Positions 1-5,118 are shown, numbered from the stretch's first letter. The stretch: 5,118 nucleotides of DNA from Verrucomicrobiota bacterium (GCA_021160185.1 JAGHDA010000234.1:1-5118); one strand, 5' to 3'. Notes: generated from the sequence alone by a model not told the origin. Made by a program: numbers and translations.

Positions 1-179
1 AAAACATGGCTGTTGTTGATCGAGGCGGGGAGAGAGGCGGCCTGCCGCGGACGCGCTTTCTCCTGCCGCGCGCCCCTTGAATAGGCCGCCGCGCTCGCCG
101 GGTCAAACGGGATCCGCCTGGGGAAGGGCGGAAAAGTCGCGTGACAGCGGCGGACGAACGTGGCAATTGTAACTTCGTT

Positions 180-815
180 ATGCGAAGAAAATTGCTTGCT
201 GCGGGCTTGGCGGCGTTGGCGGCGGGGTTGCTTGCGGCGGCGGAGCCTGCGGCGAACGCAACGAGCGCGAGCGCCTCTGCGGCTCCGGCGAAAGGGACCA
301 AGCAGGCGGCGGTGATCGAGACGAGCAAGGGAACGATGGTTTTGGAGCTATGGCCGGACGTGGCCCCCAAAACCGTGGCTAATTTCGTCAAGCTGGCCAA
401 TAAAGGCTTTTACGACGGCACCTGTTTCCACCGCATCATTCAAGGCTTTATGATTCAGGGCGGCGATCCGCTCACCAAGGATTCCAAGAAAAAAGACCTT
501 TGGGGCGCCGGCGGCCCCGGATATACAATTCCCGCCGAATTCAACAAGCGTCACCATCTTTTAGGAGTTATTTCCATGGCTCGGGGGCTTGATCCCGATT
601 CCGCCGGAAGCCAGTTTTTCATCTGTCTGGGCGACGCGCGGTATCTGGACGGCAAGTACACGGCGTTCGGGAAAGTGATCAAGGGGATCGAAACGCTTCG
701 GAAAATCGGAGAGACTCCGGTGACATGGAACCGGTTTCACACTGAAAAGTCCGCGCCTCTCGAGCGGGTGGAAGTCAAGAAGATCCGCGTGGTTCCGGCC
801 GATCAGGTTCGCTGA
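180..815 (+). CDS. Exported cyclophilin-type peptidyl-prolyl cis-trans isomerase
   Basis: Catalyses cis-trans isomerisation of X-Pro bonds and so helps fold exported proteins. With the ATG at 180 the product is 211 residues. It opens with MRRKLLAAGL, a basic n-region and Ala/Leu-rich hydrophobic core ending near an AANA site at about residue 27, which is a good Sec signal peptide. A low-complexity Ala/Ser linker follows, then the cyclophilin domain from about residue 42. Family motifs are FHRIIQGFMIQGGD (catalytic-type Arg at 85, Gln at 93), GSQFFI (144-149) and YTAFGKVI (160-167). A GTG at 141 in the same frame would add 13 residues. It has a GGAAGG about 13 bases upstream, whereas the ATG at 180 has no clear ribosome site. 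I prefer 180 because the signal peptide then starts at the N-terminus. A paralogue follows 62 bases downstream. The family call is very secure; export is inferred from the signal peptide. Confidence 0.93.
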   Translation: MRRKLLAAGLAALAAGLLAAAEPAANATSASASAAPAKGTKQAAVIETSKGTMVLELWPDVAPKTVANFVKLANKGFYDGTCFHRIIQGFMIQGGDPLTKDSKKKDLWGAGGPGYTIPAEFNKRHHLLGVISMARGLDPDSAGSQFFICLGDARYLDGKYTAFGKVIKGIETLRKIGETPVTWNRFHTEKSAPLERVEVKKIRVVPADQVR

Positions 816-877
816 GGTCGGGAGAGAACGCGCCTGAGGCGGCGCAGGCTGCAGGGCGCGAGCGGTCTTGAGCGCGC

Positions 878-1465
878 ATGAAATCCAGATCTGAAAGACC
901 CCAAAAAGAAGTTGCAGTGCTGGAGACTTCTTTGGGCGACATCGTTGTCGAGTTCTGGCCCGAGGTGGCCCCGAACACGGTCGAAAATTTCAAAAGCCTG
1001 GCCCGCCGGGGCTTTTACGATGGGACCTGCTTCCATCGGATTGTGAAGGGCTTCATGATCCAAGGCGGGGACCCGCTCACACGCGATGAGGACAAGGAGC
1101 ATCTTTGGGGGACCGGCGGCCCCGGCTATCAGCTCAAAGCCGAGTTCAACGATCGCCGCCACGAAAAAGGCGTCATTTCCATGGCCCGCTCCGAGGATCC
1201 GGATTCGGCCGGCAGCCAGTTCTTCATTTGCTTGGACAAGGCGGATTTTTTGGACGGCCAGTACACTGCCTTCGGCAAGGTCATCCGGGGGGTGGAGGTG
1301 CTGGATCGCATTGCCGAGACGCCGGTGACCGAAAGCCCCGACGGGGAAGTAAGCAAACCGGTGGAACGGGTTGAGCTCAAGCGCATCCGCATCGTCCCTG
1401 CTTCGGCGATCGCCGCCTCAGACTCGCGGGAGGAGGCTTCGGGGGGCGAGAAGCCCGCGGAGTAA
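878..1465 (+). CDS. Cytoplasmic cyclophilin-type peptidyl-prolyl cis-trans isomerase
   Basis: A 195-residue cyclophilin with no signal peptide, so it probably assists proline-limited folding in the cytoplasm. The domain starts almost at once (about residue 11). It shows CFHRIVKGFMIQGGD (Arg54, Gln62), GSQFFI (112-117) and YTAFGKVI (129-136). The stretch PLTRD...LWGTGGPGY (66-84) matches the longer active-site loop of this bacterial cyclophilin subgroup. The last 20 residues or so, rich in Ser, Glu and Gly, look like a disordered tail. An in-frame TGA at 869-871 makes ATG 878 the first possible ATG start; no Shine-Dalgarno sequence is seen. Over 141 gap-free positions I count about 98 identities with the preceding exported isomerase, and both end in ERVE-(V/L)-K-(K/R)-IR-(V/I)-VPA, so tandem duplication is likely. 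The classical cyclophilin tryptophan cannot be placed with confidence. Confidence 0.95.
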   Translation: MKSRSERPQKEVAVLETSLGDIVVEFWPEVAPNTVENFKSLARRGFYDGTCFHRIVKGFMIQGGDPLTRDEDKEHLWGTGGPGYQLKAEFNDRRHEKGVISMARSEDPDSAGSQFFICLDKADFLDGQYTAFGKVIRGVEVLDRIAETPVTESPDGEVSKPVERVELKRIRIVPASAIAASDSREEASGGEKPAE

Positions 1466-1530
1466 GGAGGAGCGTTTTCCCTTTGGGCGGATTGGGAGCG
1501 GCGCGCGCGGAAGCGCGGGAGAAGAAGGAA

Positions 1531-1536
1531 AGGAGG
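1531..1536 (+). promoter_or_regulatory. Strong Shine-Dalgarno site of the nitroreductase gene
   Basis: AGGAGG lies inside the longer purine run GAAGGAAAGGAGGGA, with four bases between it and the ATG at 1541. It is the best ribosome binding site in the window and fixes that start. The other genes here have weak or absent sites, so this gene may be translated more efficiently than its neighbours. Confidence 0.8.
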
Positions 1537-1540
1537 GACA

Positions 1541-2089
1541 ATGGACGAAGCCGCGAAGCAAAAACTCGATATTATTTTTGGCAGACGAAGCATTCGCGTT
1601 TACCGCCCCGGCGAGATCCCGCCGGAGATGATCCGGACGCTCCTGGAAGCCGCGATGGCGGCTCCTTCCGCGGTGGCCAAGGATCCGTGGCGTTTCATTG
1701 TGGTCCGCGACCGCGACCGGCTCCGCGAGATTGCGGCGGGATTGCCCAACGGGAGAATGTTGGCCGACGCAGCCGCGGGGATTGTGGTTTGCGGCGACCA
1801 GGAAAAGGCCCATGACCGCCAGCTCAGCTACCTGCTGCAGGACTGCTCGGCGGCAATCGAGAATCTCCTGTTGGCGGCGCATGCGTTGGGACTGGGCGCT
1901 TGCTGGCTGGGCGTTCACCCGCGCGAGCAACGCGTGGAGCGCCTGCGCAAGCTTCTCCATATTCCCGGGCATGTAATTCCCGTTTCCTGCATTGCTTTAG
2001 GTTGGCCCGGCGAAACCAAGGAACCCCGCACACGGTACAATGAAGACTATGTCTTTCATGAAACTTGGGGCGGCAAGTTGCCGGCTTAG
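1541..2089 (+). CDS. Nitroreductase-family flavoprotein (FMN-dependent oxidoreductase)
   Basis: A 182-residue single-domain protein of the nitroreductase superfamily, whose members bind FMN as dimers and reduce nitro compounds, quinones or related substrates with NAD(P)H. Visible hallmarks are the N-terminal FMN-phosphate motif RRSIRVYRP (15-23), APSAVAKDPWRF (41-52; usual form APSA..QPW.F), the dimer helix DCSAAIENLLLAAHALGLGACWLGV (starting at residue 101), and a C-terminal RYNEDYVFHETW (165-176) like the 'R.NE..V....W' ending of small nitroreductases. Length is normal for the short subgroup. No signal peptide is present, so it is cytosolic. Its last 50 bases overlap the start of the next gene in another frame, which suggests co-transcription and possibly coupled translation. 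The physiological substrate cannot be told from sequence; with mqnC nearby, quinone or flavin reduction is possible but unproven. Confidence 0.93.
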   Translation: MDEAAKQKLDIIFGRRSIRVYRPGEIPPEMIRTLLEAAMAAPSAVAKDPWRFIVVRDRDRLREIAAGLPNGRMLADAAAGIVVCGDQEKAHDRQLSYLLQDCSAAIENLLLAAHALGLGACWLGVHPREQRVERLRKLLHIPGHVIPVSCIALGWPGETKEPRTRYNEDYVFHETWGGKLPA

Positions 2090-3458
2090 CGAGGGCGGCC
2101 GCTTCCGCCGCGTCCTCCGGCTCGGGGCGGCGGCGTGCGCGGCGTTGGGGGCCGGGTTTCTCTTGGCGGGCGAAGCCCCTTCCGCCCCTGATCTTCGCAG
2201 TCTGGTCGTGCTCAACGACGACGGAGGCTGGTGCTGGTTCCAGGATGAACGGGCGGTAATCTGCAAGGGGCGTTTGGTGGTCGGGAGCGTCGCCGCAGGG
2301 CGATTCGAGCCGAGTCGGCGAGGCGACATCGAGGCTGTGGTTTACGACCTGCAAACAGGGGCCAAGACTCGTTGCTTGCTTCACGATCACTTGCAGCTCG
2401 ACGATCATGACTCGCCTGTTTTCCTCCTCCGCGGCGACGGCCGCCTGCTCGCGCTCTACGCGAAGCACGGCCCGGAGAATCGCTTCTACTATCGTGTTTC
2501 GGAGGCGGGCGGGTTTACGCGTTGGGGGCCGGAACGAACCTACAGCCCGAGCCGGAGCACGCGCCTGACCTACTCGAACCTGATGCGCCTGGCGGATGAA
2601 GGAGGGCGCATCTACGATTTCTTCCGAGGCCTCGACGGAAAATGGAAGCCTTCGTACGTCTACTCGGATGACGACGGTGAAACGTGGCGCAAAGGGGGAA
2701 TCGTCATCCAATCCCCCGCGGCTCGGCCTTATGTCCGGTATGTTTCCGACGGTCGCGCGACGATCCATTTCCTCTTCACCGAAGGCCATCCGCGCGACTA
2801 CGACAACAGCCTCTATCACATGGTGTATCGCGGCGGCATGCTGCGGCGCTCGGACGGCGCCCCTATCGCGCCGCTTTCCAAGGGCCTCTCCCGGCCCGAC
2901 CTGGCCACGCGGATTTTCCGGGGCGATCCGGATCATGTGGCGTGGGGCGTGGACATCGAGCTGGACGTGAAGGGCCGGCCTTGCGCGGTGTACTCCGTTC
3001 AAGTCGGCTCGGCCGGGCTGCCGCCGGGGCAAGGCGGGGACGACCTGCGCTATCGCTATGCGCGGTGGGACGGCAGCCGATGGCGCGATTATCCGCTCGC
3101 CCACGCGGGGACCCGCCTCTATGCGGGAGAAGACGATTATTCAGGCCTGGCGGCTATCGATCCGCGGGATGTCAACACGGTGTTCATCTCCACCAACGCC
3201 GACCCGGTCAACGGCAAGCCGTTGATCAGCCTCGCCGACGGGCGGCGGCACTACGAAATTTTCCAGGGACGCACGGAAGACGGCGGCAAGAGTTGGCGTT
3301 GGACGCCGGTCACGCGCGATTCGGTCGTGGACAATCTCCGCCCGATCATCCCGAAGCCCGAGAGCGGCAGGACGGTTCTCCTTTGGCTTCGTGGCAAGTA
3401 CCGCGCCTATACCCGTTATGAGCAGGAGGCAGTGATGCTTCCGCTGCCTTCGCGATGA
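2040..3458 (+). CDS. Exported BNR_4 family beta-propeller protein, possibly polysaccharide-active
   Basis: A 472-residue protein of the BNR_4 family (Asp-box seven-bladed beta-propeller), found in secreted glycan-related proteins and including the PL24/PL25 ulvan lyases. The N-terminus has a basic stretch RFRRVLRLG (21-29), a hydrophobic Ala/Leu/Gly core and a likely Sec cleavage near LAGEAPSA (42-49). The propeller begins at VVLNDDGGWCWFQDERAV (56-73). Family landmarks are DDHDSPVFLLRGDGRLLALY (121-140), LTYSNLMRL (176-184), Asp box SDDDGETW (209-216), RPYVRYVSDG (229-238), HFLFTEGH (243-250), a second Asp box TEDGGKSW (412-419) and DNLRPIIP (431-438). His123, Tyr178 and the nearby Arg/Tyr residues are candidate active-site residues; lyase activity is inference only. 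The start is ambiguous among in-frame ATGs at 2040, 2049 and 2058, all inside the nitroreductase gene and without a good ribosome site. Sialidase is unlikely: no FRIP-type motif is seen and Asp boxes alone do not indicate it. Confidence 0.88.
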   Translation: MKTMSFMKLGAASCRLSEGGRFRRVLRLGAAACAALGAGFLLAGEAPSAPDLRSLVVLNDDGGWCWFQDERAVICKGRLVVGSVAAGRFEPSRRGDIEAVVYDLQTGAKTRCLLHDHLQLDDHDSPVFLLRGDGRLLALYAKHGPENRFYYRVSEAGGFTRWGPERTYSPSRSTRLTYSNLMRLADEGGRIYDFFRGLDGKWKPSYVYSDDDGETWRKGGIVIQSPAARPYVRYVSDGRATIHFLFTEGHPRDYDNSLYHMVYRGGMLRRSDGAPIAPLSKGLSRPDLATRIFRGDPDHVAWGVDIELDVKGRPCAVYSVQVGSAGLPPGQGGDDLRYRYARWDGSRWRDYPLAHAGTRLYAGEDDYSGLAAIDPRDVNTVFISTNADPVNGKPLISLADGRRHYEIFQGRTEDGGKSWRWTPVTRDSVVDNLRPIIPKPESGRTVLLWLRGKYRAYTRYEQEAVMLPLPSR

Positions 3459-3470
3459 CCGGCTGATTCC

Positions 3471-3475
3471 GGAGG
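3471..3475 (+). promoter_or_regulatory. Shine-Dalgarno site supporting the TTG start of mqnC
   Basis: GGAGG in the 20-base gap after the BNR_4 stop codon precedes the TTG at 3479 by three bases. The spacing is short but usable, and no comparable site precedes the in-frame GTG codons at 3515 and 3533. It is the main evidence for a TTG start. Confidence 0.5.
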
Positions 3476-3478
3476 GCA

Positions 3479-4612
3479 TTGGCGATTCCTTCGGGAAGCG
3501 CTACCCTGGCGTGCGTGGAAAAGAGCGTTCCGGTGGATCGGGAAGCGCTTTGGGAAAAGGTTTGGGCGGGCGCGCGCGTGGATCGGGAAGAAGCGCGGGC
3601 GCTCTACCGTTTGCCGCTGCATGAGCTGGGGGCCTTGGCCCATCATCGCCGCGAGTCGGCCAAAGCGCAGGCTTATGAAGGGCGCGGGGATCGAATCGTC
3701 ACGTACGTCATCGACCGCAATATCAACTACACCAATGTTTGTTGCGTAGGTTGCAAGTTCTGCGCCTTCTGGCGGCCCGCAAAAGCGGCGGACGCCTACG
3801 TCATCAGCCGCGAGGAGCTGGACCGGAAAATCGCCGAGACTGTTGCCTTGAAGGGCACGCAGATCCTCCTTCAAGGCGGCCATCATCCCGACCTCCCTTT
3901 GGATTGGTATCTGGAGCTGCTCGCCCACATCAGGCAACGCTGGCCTCAGGTCAACGTGCACGGCTTCAGCCCCAGCGAGTTTGTCCATTTCCGGAACAAA
4001 TTCGGGCTTCCTCTCGAAAAACTCCTCCGTCTCTTCAAGGAGGCGGGGTTGGGCAGCATCCCCGGCGGCGGCGCGGAAATCCTGGTCGATTCGGTGCGAC
4101 GGCGCATTTCGCCCAATAAAGCGTCGGTTCAGGAATGGCTTGAAGTGATGGAAGCTGCTCACGGGCTCGGGCTCCGTTCCAGCGCCACCATGATGTTCGG
4201 CCACGTGGAGACGGTCGAGGATCGCATTGAACATCTTGATTGTTTGCGGCGGCTCCAGGATCGGACGGGCGGATTCACCGCGTTTATCTGTTGGACGTTT
4301 CAACCGGAGAACACGCGGCTTGGCGGATCCAAAACTTCCGCGCCGGAATATCTTCGCATGCTGGCGCTTGCTCGGATCTATCTGGACAATTTCGAGAATC
4401 TTCAAAGTTCCTGGGTGACTCAGGGGCCCGAGATCGGCCAGATGGCCCTTTTCTACGGCGCGAATGATTTGGGCAGCACGATGATCGAAGAGAACGTTGT
4501 TTCTCAGGCCGGGGCGACTTATCGGATGTCCGTGGAGGACATGCGGCGGCTCATCCGGGACGCCGGATACGAGCCCCGGCAAAGAGACACTTGGTATCGA
4601 TTAACTGAATGA
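3479..4612 (+). CDS. mqnC: Cyclic dehypoxanthinyl futalosine synthase (radical SAM, menaquinone biosynthesis)
   Basis: MqnC closes the ring of dehypoxanthine futalosine to its cyclic form in the futalosine pathway to menaquinone, using a [4Fe-4S] cluster and S-adenosylmethionine in the cytoplasm. The 377-residue product has the normal length. The cluster motif C-x3-C-x2-C is at Cys88, Cys92 and Cys95, within DRNINYTNVC and CKFCAFWRP. MqnC-type signatures follow: AYVISREEL (106-114), KGTQILLQGGHHPDLPLDWY (125-144), HGFSPSE (161-167), SIPGGGAEIL (193-202), RRISPNKASVQEW (208-220) and FQPENT (274-279). GTQILLQGG and the NINYTNVC lead favour MqnC over the sister enzyme MqnE. The start is probably TTG 3479, after a GGAGG; in-frame GTG at 3515 or 3533 would shorten it by 12 or 18 residues without touching the domain. 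The gap to the BNR_4 gene is 20 bases, so they may share a transcript. No other mqn gene is present here. Confidence 0.95.
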   Translation: MAIPSGSATLACVEKSVPVDREALWEKVWAGARVDREEARALYRLPLHELGALAHHRRESAKAQAYEGRGDRIVTYVIDRNINYTNVCCVGCKFCAFWRPAKAADAYVISREELDRKIAETVALKGTQILLQGGHHPDLPLDWYLELLAHIRQRWPQVNVHGFSPSEFVHFRNKFGLPLEKLLRLFKEAGLGSIPGGGAEILVDSVRRRISPNKASVQEWLEVMEAAHGLGLRSSATMMFGHVETVEDRIEHLDCLRRLQDRTGGFTAFICWTFQPENTRLGGSKTSAPEYLRMLALARIYLDNFENLQSSWVTQGPEIGQMALFYGANDLGSTMIEENVVSQAGATYRMSVEDMRRLIRDAGYEPRQRDTWYRLTE

Positions 4613-4730
4613 CGATTTTCAGCTTGACGCAGGTTCTTCCCATTGAGGATGCTGTTAACGTCAGCCGGGAAAGGTTCTTGGTGTAGAGTGTTGGGATGAG
4701 AAGCCATAGGCTGGAAAGGTGCAACCAATT
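4613..4730. other. Intergenic spacer before the protease gene, with weak promoter-like sequence
   Basis: This is the longest gap between supported genes. It contains a -35-like TTGACG at 4624-4629. The best -10 candidates, GAGGAT at 4645-4650 and GATGCT at 4648-4653, match the consensus poorly. The heptamer GGTTCTT occurs twice (4632-4638 and 4673-4679). A GCTG/CAGC mini-stem around TTAACGT (4651-4665) is flanked by TTCCC and GGGAA, but no T-run follows, so it is not a standard terminator. A transcription start for the next gene is plausible because base composition and spacing both change here. Confidence 0.35.
4715..4720 (+). promoter_or_regulatory. Probable Shine-Dalgarno site for the protease GTG start
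   Basis: AAAGGT (continuing into GC) lies ten bases before the GTG at 4731. It favours that GTG over the in-frame GTG at 4719, which overlaps the site itself. An in-frame TAG at 4707-4709 excludes any start further upstream. Confidence 0.45.
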
Positions 4731-5118
4731 GTGAGTAAATCTCGTGTTGTCTGTTTTGTTGTTGGGGTTTTGACGGCCTCAGGGATGCTTCTTGGCGCAG
4801 GCTATGGGCCGAAGTCTTCCAACTCTGCCCGGTATATTGTTCGGCTGAAGCCGGGAGTCGGTTCTTTTTCCGCATATTCCTCCCGGTCGGGCATTGAGAT
4901 TGACCGTGTTTTCACCCGCGCGATTCATGGATTTGCGGGCGTTCTTTCCGAGGAGGCTGTGGGTCAGCTGGAGCAGGATCACAACGTGCTTCAGGTGGTT
5001 CCTGACTTGCCGGTTTTTGCGATCGGCAAGCCGGACAAGCCGGACAAGCCGGACAAGCCGGGCAAAGGCCACGGCAAGCCAGGTTCGAATCCTCCGCCTC
5101 CTGACGACATCATACCCG
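4731..5118 (+). CDS. N-terminus of a secreted subtilisin-like (S8) protease: signal peptide, I9 propeptide and linker (3' truncated by window end)
   Basis: The frame is open from GTG 4731 to the window edge, giving 129 complete codons with no stop. The product opens with MSKSRVVCFVVGVLTASGML, a Sec-type signal peptide (positive n-region, hydrophobic core to about residue 24). Residues 34-97 look like an inhibitor-I9 / subtilisin propeptide: ARYIVRLKPG (33-42), FTRAIHGFAGVLSEEAV (61-77) and VLQVVPDLPVF (86-96), matching the family's 'YIV.lK', 'l.GFaa.ls..a' and 'V..VepD..v' pattern. A linker with three Lys-Pro-Asp units (100-108) leads through a Gly/Lys and tetra-Pro stretch to DDIIP (125-129), where mature S8 enzymes often begin with a '(W/T)G(I/V)' sequence. 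The I9 domain normally acts as an intramolecular chaperone and inhibitor, cleaved after export. The Asp-His-Ser catalytic residues lie outside the window, so protease identity is inferred from the propeptide. Codons end in T more often than in the upstream genes. Confidence 0.82.
   Translation, partial: MSKSRVVCFVVGVLTASGMLLGAGYGPKSSNSARYIVRLKPGVGSFSAYSSRSGIEIDRVFTRAIHGFAGVLSEEAVGQLEQDHNVLQVVPDLPVFAIGKPDKPDKPDKPGKGHGKPGSNPPPPDDIIP
5028..5060 (+). repeat. 9-bp tandem repeat encoding Lys-Pro-Asp linker
   Basis: The unit AAGCCGGAC occurs three times in perfect succession, followed by a partial fourth copy AAGCCG. It is in frame and encodes KPDKPDKPDKP between the I9 propeptide and the expected protease domain. 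Perfect identity at the DNA level suggests recent slippage expansion and a copy number that may vary between strains. Confidence 0.85.

Noticed and set aside
1..140. Possible C-terminal end of an upstream gene: frame 1 is open from base 1 to a TAG at 82-84, and frame 3 is open to a TGA at 78-80.
   Set aside because: Fewer than 30 codons are visible in either frame, with no recognisable motif and no basis for choosing between them.
799..821. Inverted repeat CCGATC / GGTCGG around the stop codon of the first isomerase, considered as a terminator.
   Set aside because: The stem is six pairs with one G-U pair and an 11-base loop, and no T-run follows.
1483..1815. A + strand open frame from TTG 1483, preceded by AAGGAGG at 1464-1470.
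   Set aside because: It runs mostly inside the nitroreductase gene in another frame, its product is compositionally biased (Arg, Gly, Pro), and the ribosome-like site is about 12 bases from a weak TTG. The nitroreductase is the real gene.
1824..3104. A 426-codon open frame on the minus strand opposite the nitroreductase and BNR_4 genes.
   Set aside because: The protein is Arg/Pro/Ala-rich with no domain pattern, and it spans two well-supported + strand genes. Long antisense frames are expected in GC-rich coding DNA.
2684..3421. A 245-codon + strand frame inside the BNR_4 gene.
   Set aside because: Extremely Arg/Gly/Pro-rich translation without motifs; the BNR_4 frame carries clear Asp boxes and family landmarks.
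2040..3458. Sialidase annotation for the Asp-box protein.
   Set aside because: Asp boxes occur in many propellers. The arginine triad and FRIP-type motif of sialidases are not seen, while BNR_4-specific motifs are.
3416..4582. A 388-codon open frame on the minus strand opposite mqnC.
   Set aside because: It mirrors mqnC almost exactly, has no recognisable motif, and is explained by third-position GC bias of the real gene.
4637..4671. TTCCC ... GGGAA with an inner GCTG/CAGC stem after mqnC, considered as a terminator.
   Set aside because: Short stems with a large asymmetric internal loop and no following T-run; not a convincing intrinsic terminator.
4519..5072. Two overlapping minus-strand open frames opposite the spacer and the protease start.
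   Set aside because: The + strand frame has a signal peptide and I9 motifs, while the minus-strand products are low in family-like features and one contains a Leu-Val-Arg repeat that is just the reverse reading of the 9-bp repeat.

Overview
The window is GC-rich bacterial DNA. All six genes that can be supported lie on the + strand, and the last one runs off the right edge. No RNA gene, insertion sequence, CRISPR array or replication origin is visible. The host is most likely a bacterium of the PVC group (Verrucomicrobiota is my best guess). This rests on the mix of a futalosine-pathway menaquinone gene, an exported BNR_4 beta-propeller protein, paired cyclophilins of the 'GGDPLT' type, and mostly weak Shine-Dalgarno signals. 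No phylogenetic marker is present, so the assignment is tentative.

Layout. Positions 1-179 hold no supportable gene. Two tandem cyclophilin-type peptidyl-prolyl isomerases follow: one with a signal peptide (180-815) and one without (878-1465). They are about 70% identical over 141 gap-free aligned residues, counted by hand, so they look like a duplication that gave an exported and a cytoplasmic copy. A nitroreductase-family flavoprotein (1541-2089) has the strongest ribosome binding site in the window. Its 3' end overlaps by 50 bases the start of an exported BNR_4 seven-bladed propeller protein (2040-3458). That protein may be a polysaccharide-active enzyme or a carbohydrate-binding protein. 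Twenty bases later begins MqnC (3479-4612), the radical SAM cyclase of the futalosine route to menaquinone, probably from a TTG codon.

After MqnC there is a 118-base spacer and a drop in GC content. The spacer leads into the start of a secreted protein (4731 to the window end) with a signal peptide, an inhibitor-I9 propeptide and a Lys-Pro-Asp repeat linker. This is almost certainly the N-terminus of a subtilisin-like (S8) protease whose catalytic domain lies beyond the window.

How the genes fit together. The nitroreductase, BNR_4 gene and mqnC are packed tightly enough to share a transcript, but they do not form one obvious pathway: redox flavoprotein, exported glycan-related protein, quinone biosynthesis. 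The exported isomerase, BNR_4 protein and S8 protease suggest an active cell-envelope or secreted protein complement. I see no clear evidence of a novel multi-gene system. The points most worth a second look are the BNR_4 protein's possible lyase site, the twin isomerases, and the edge-truncated protease with its repeat linker.
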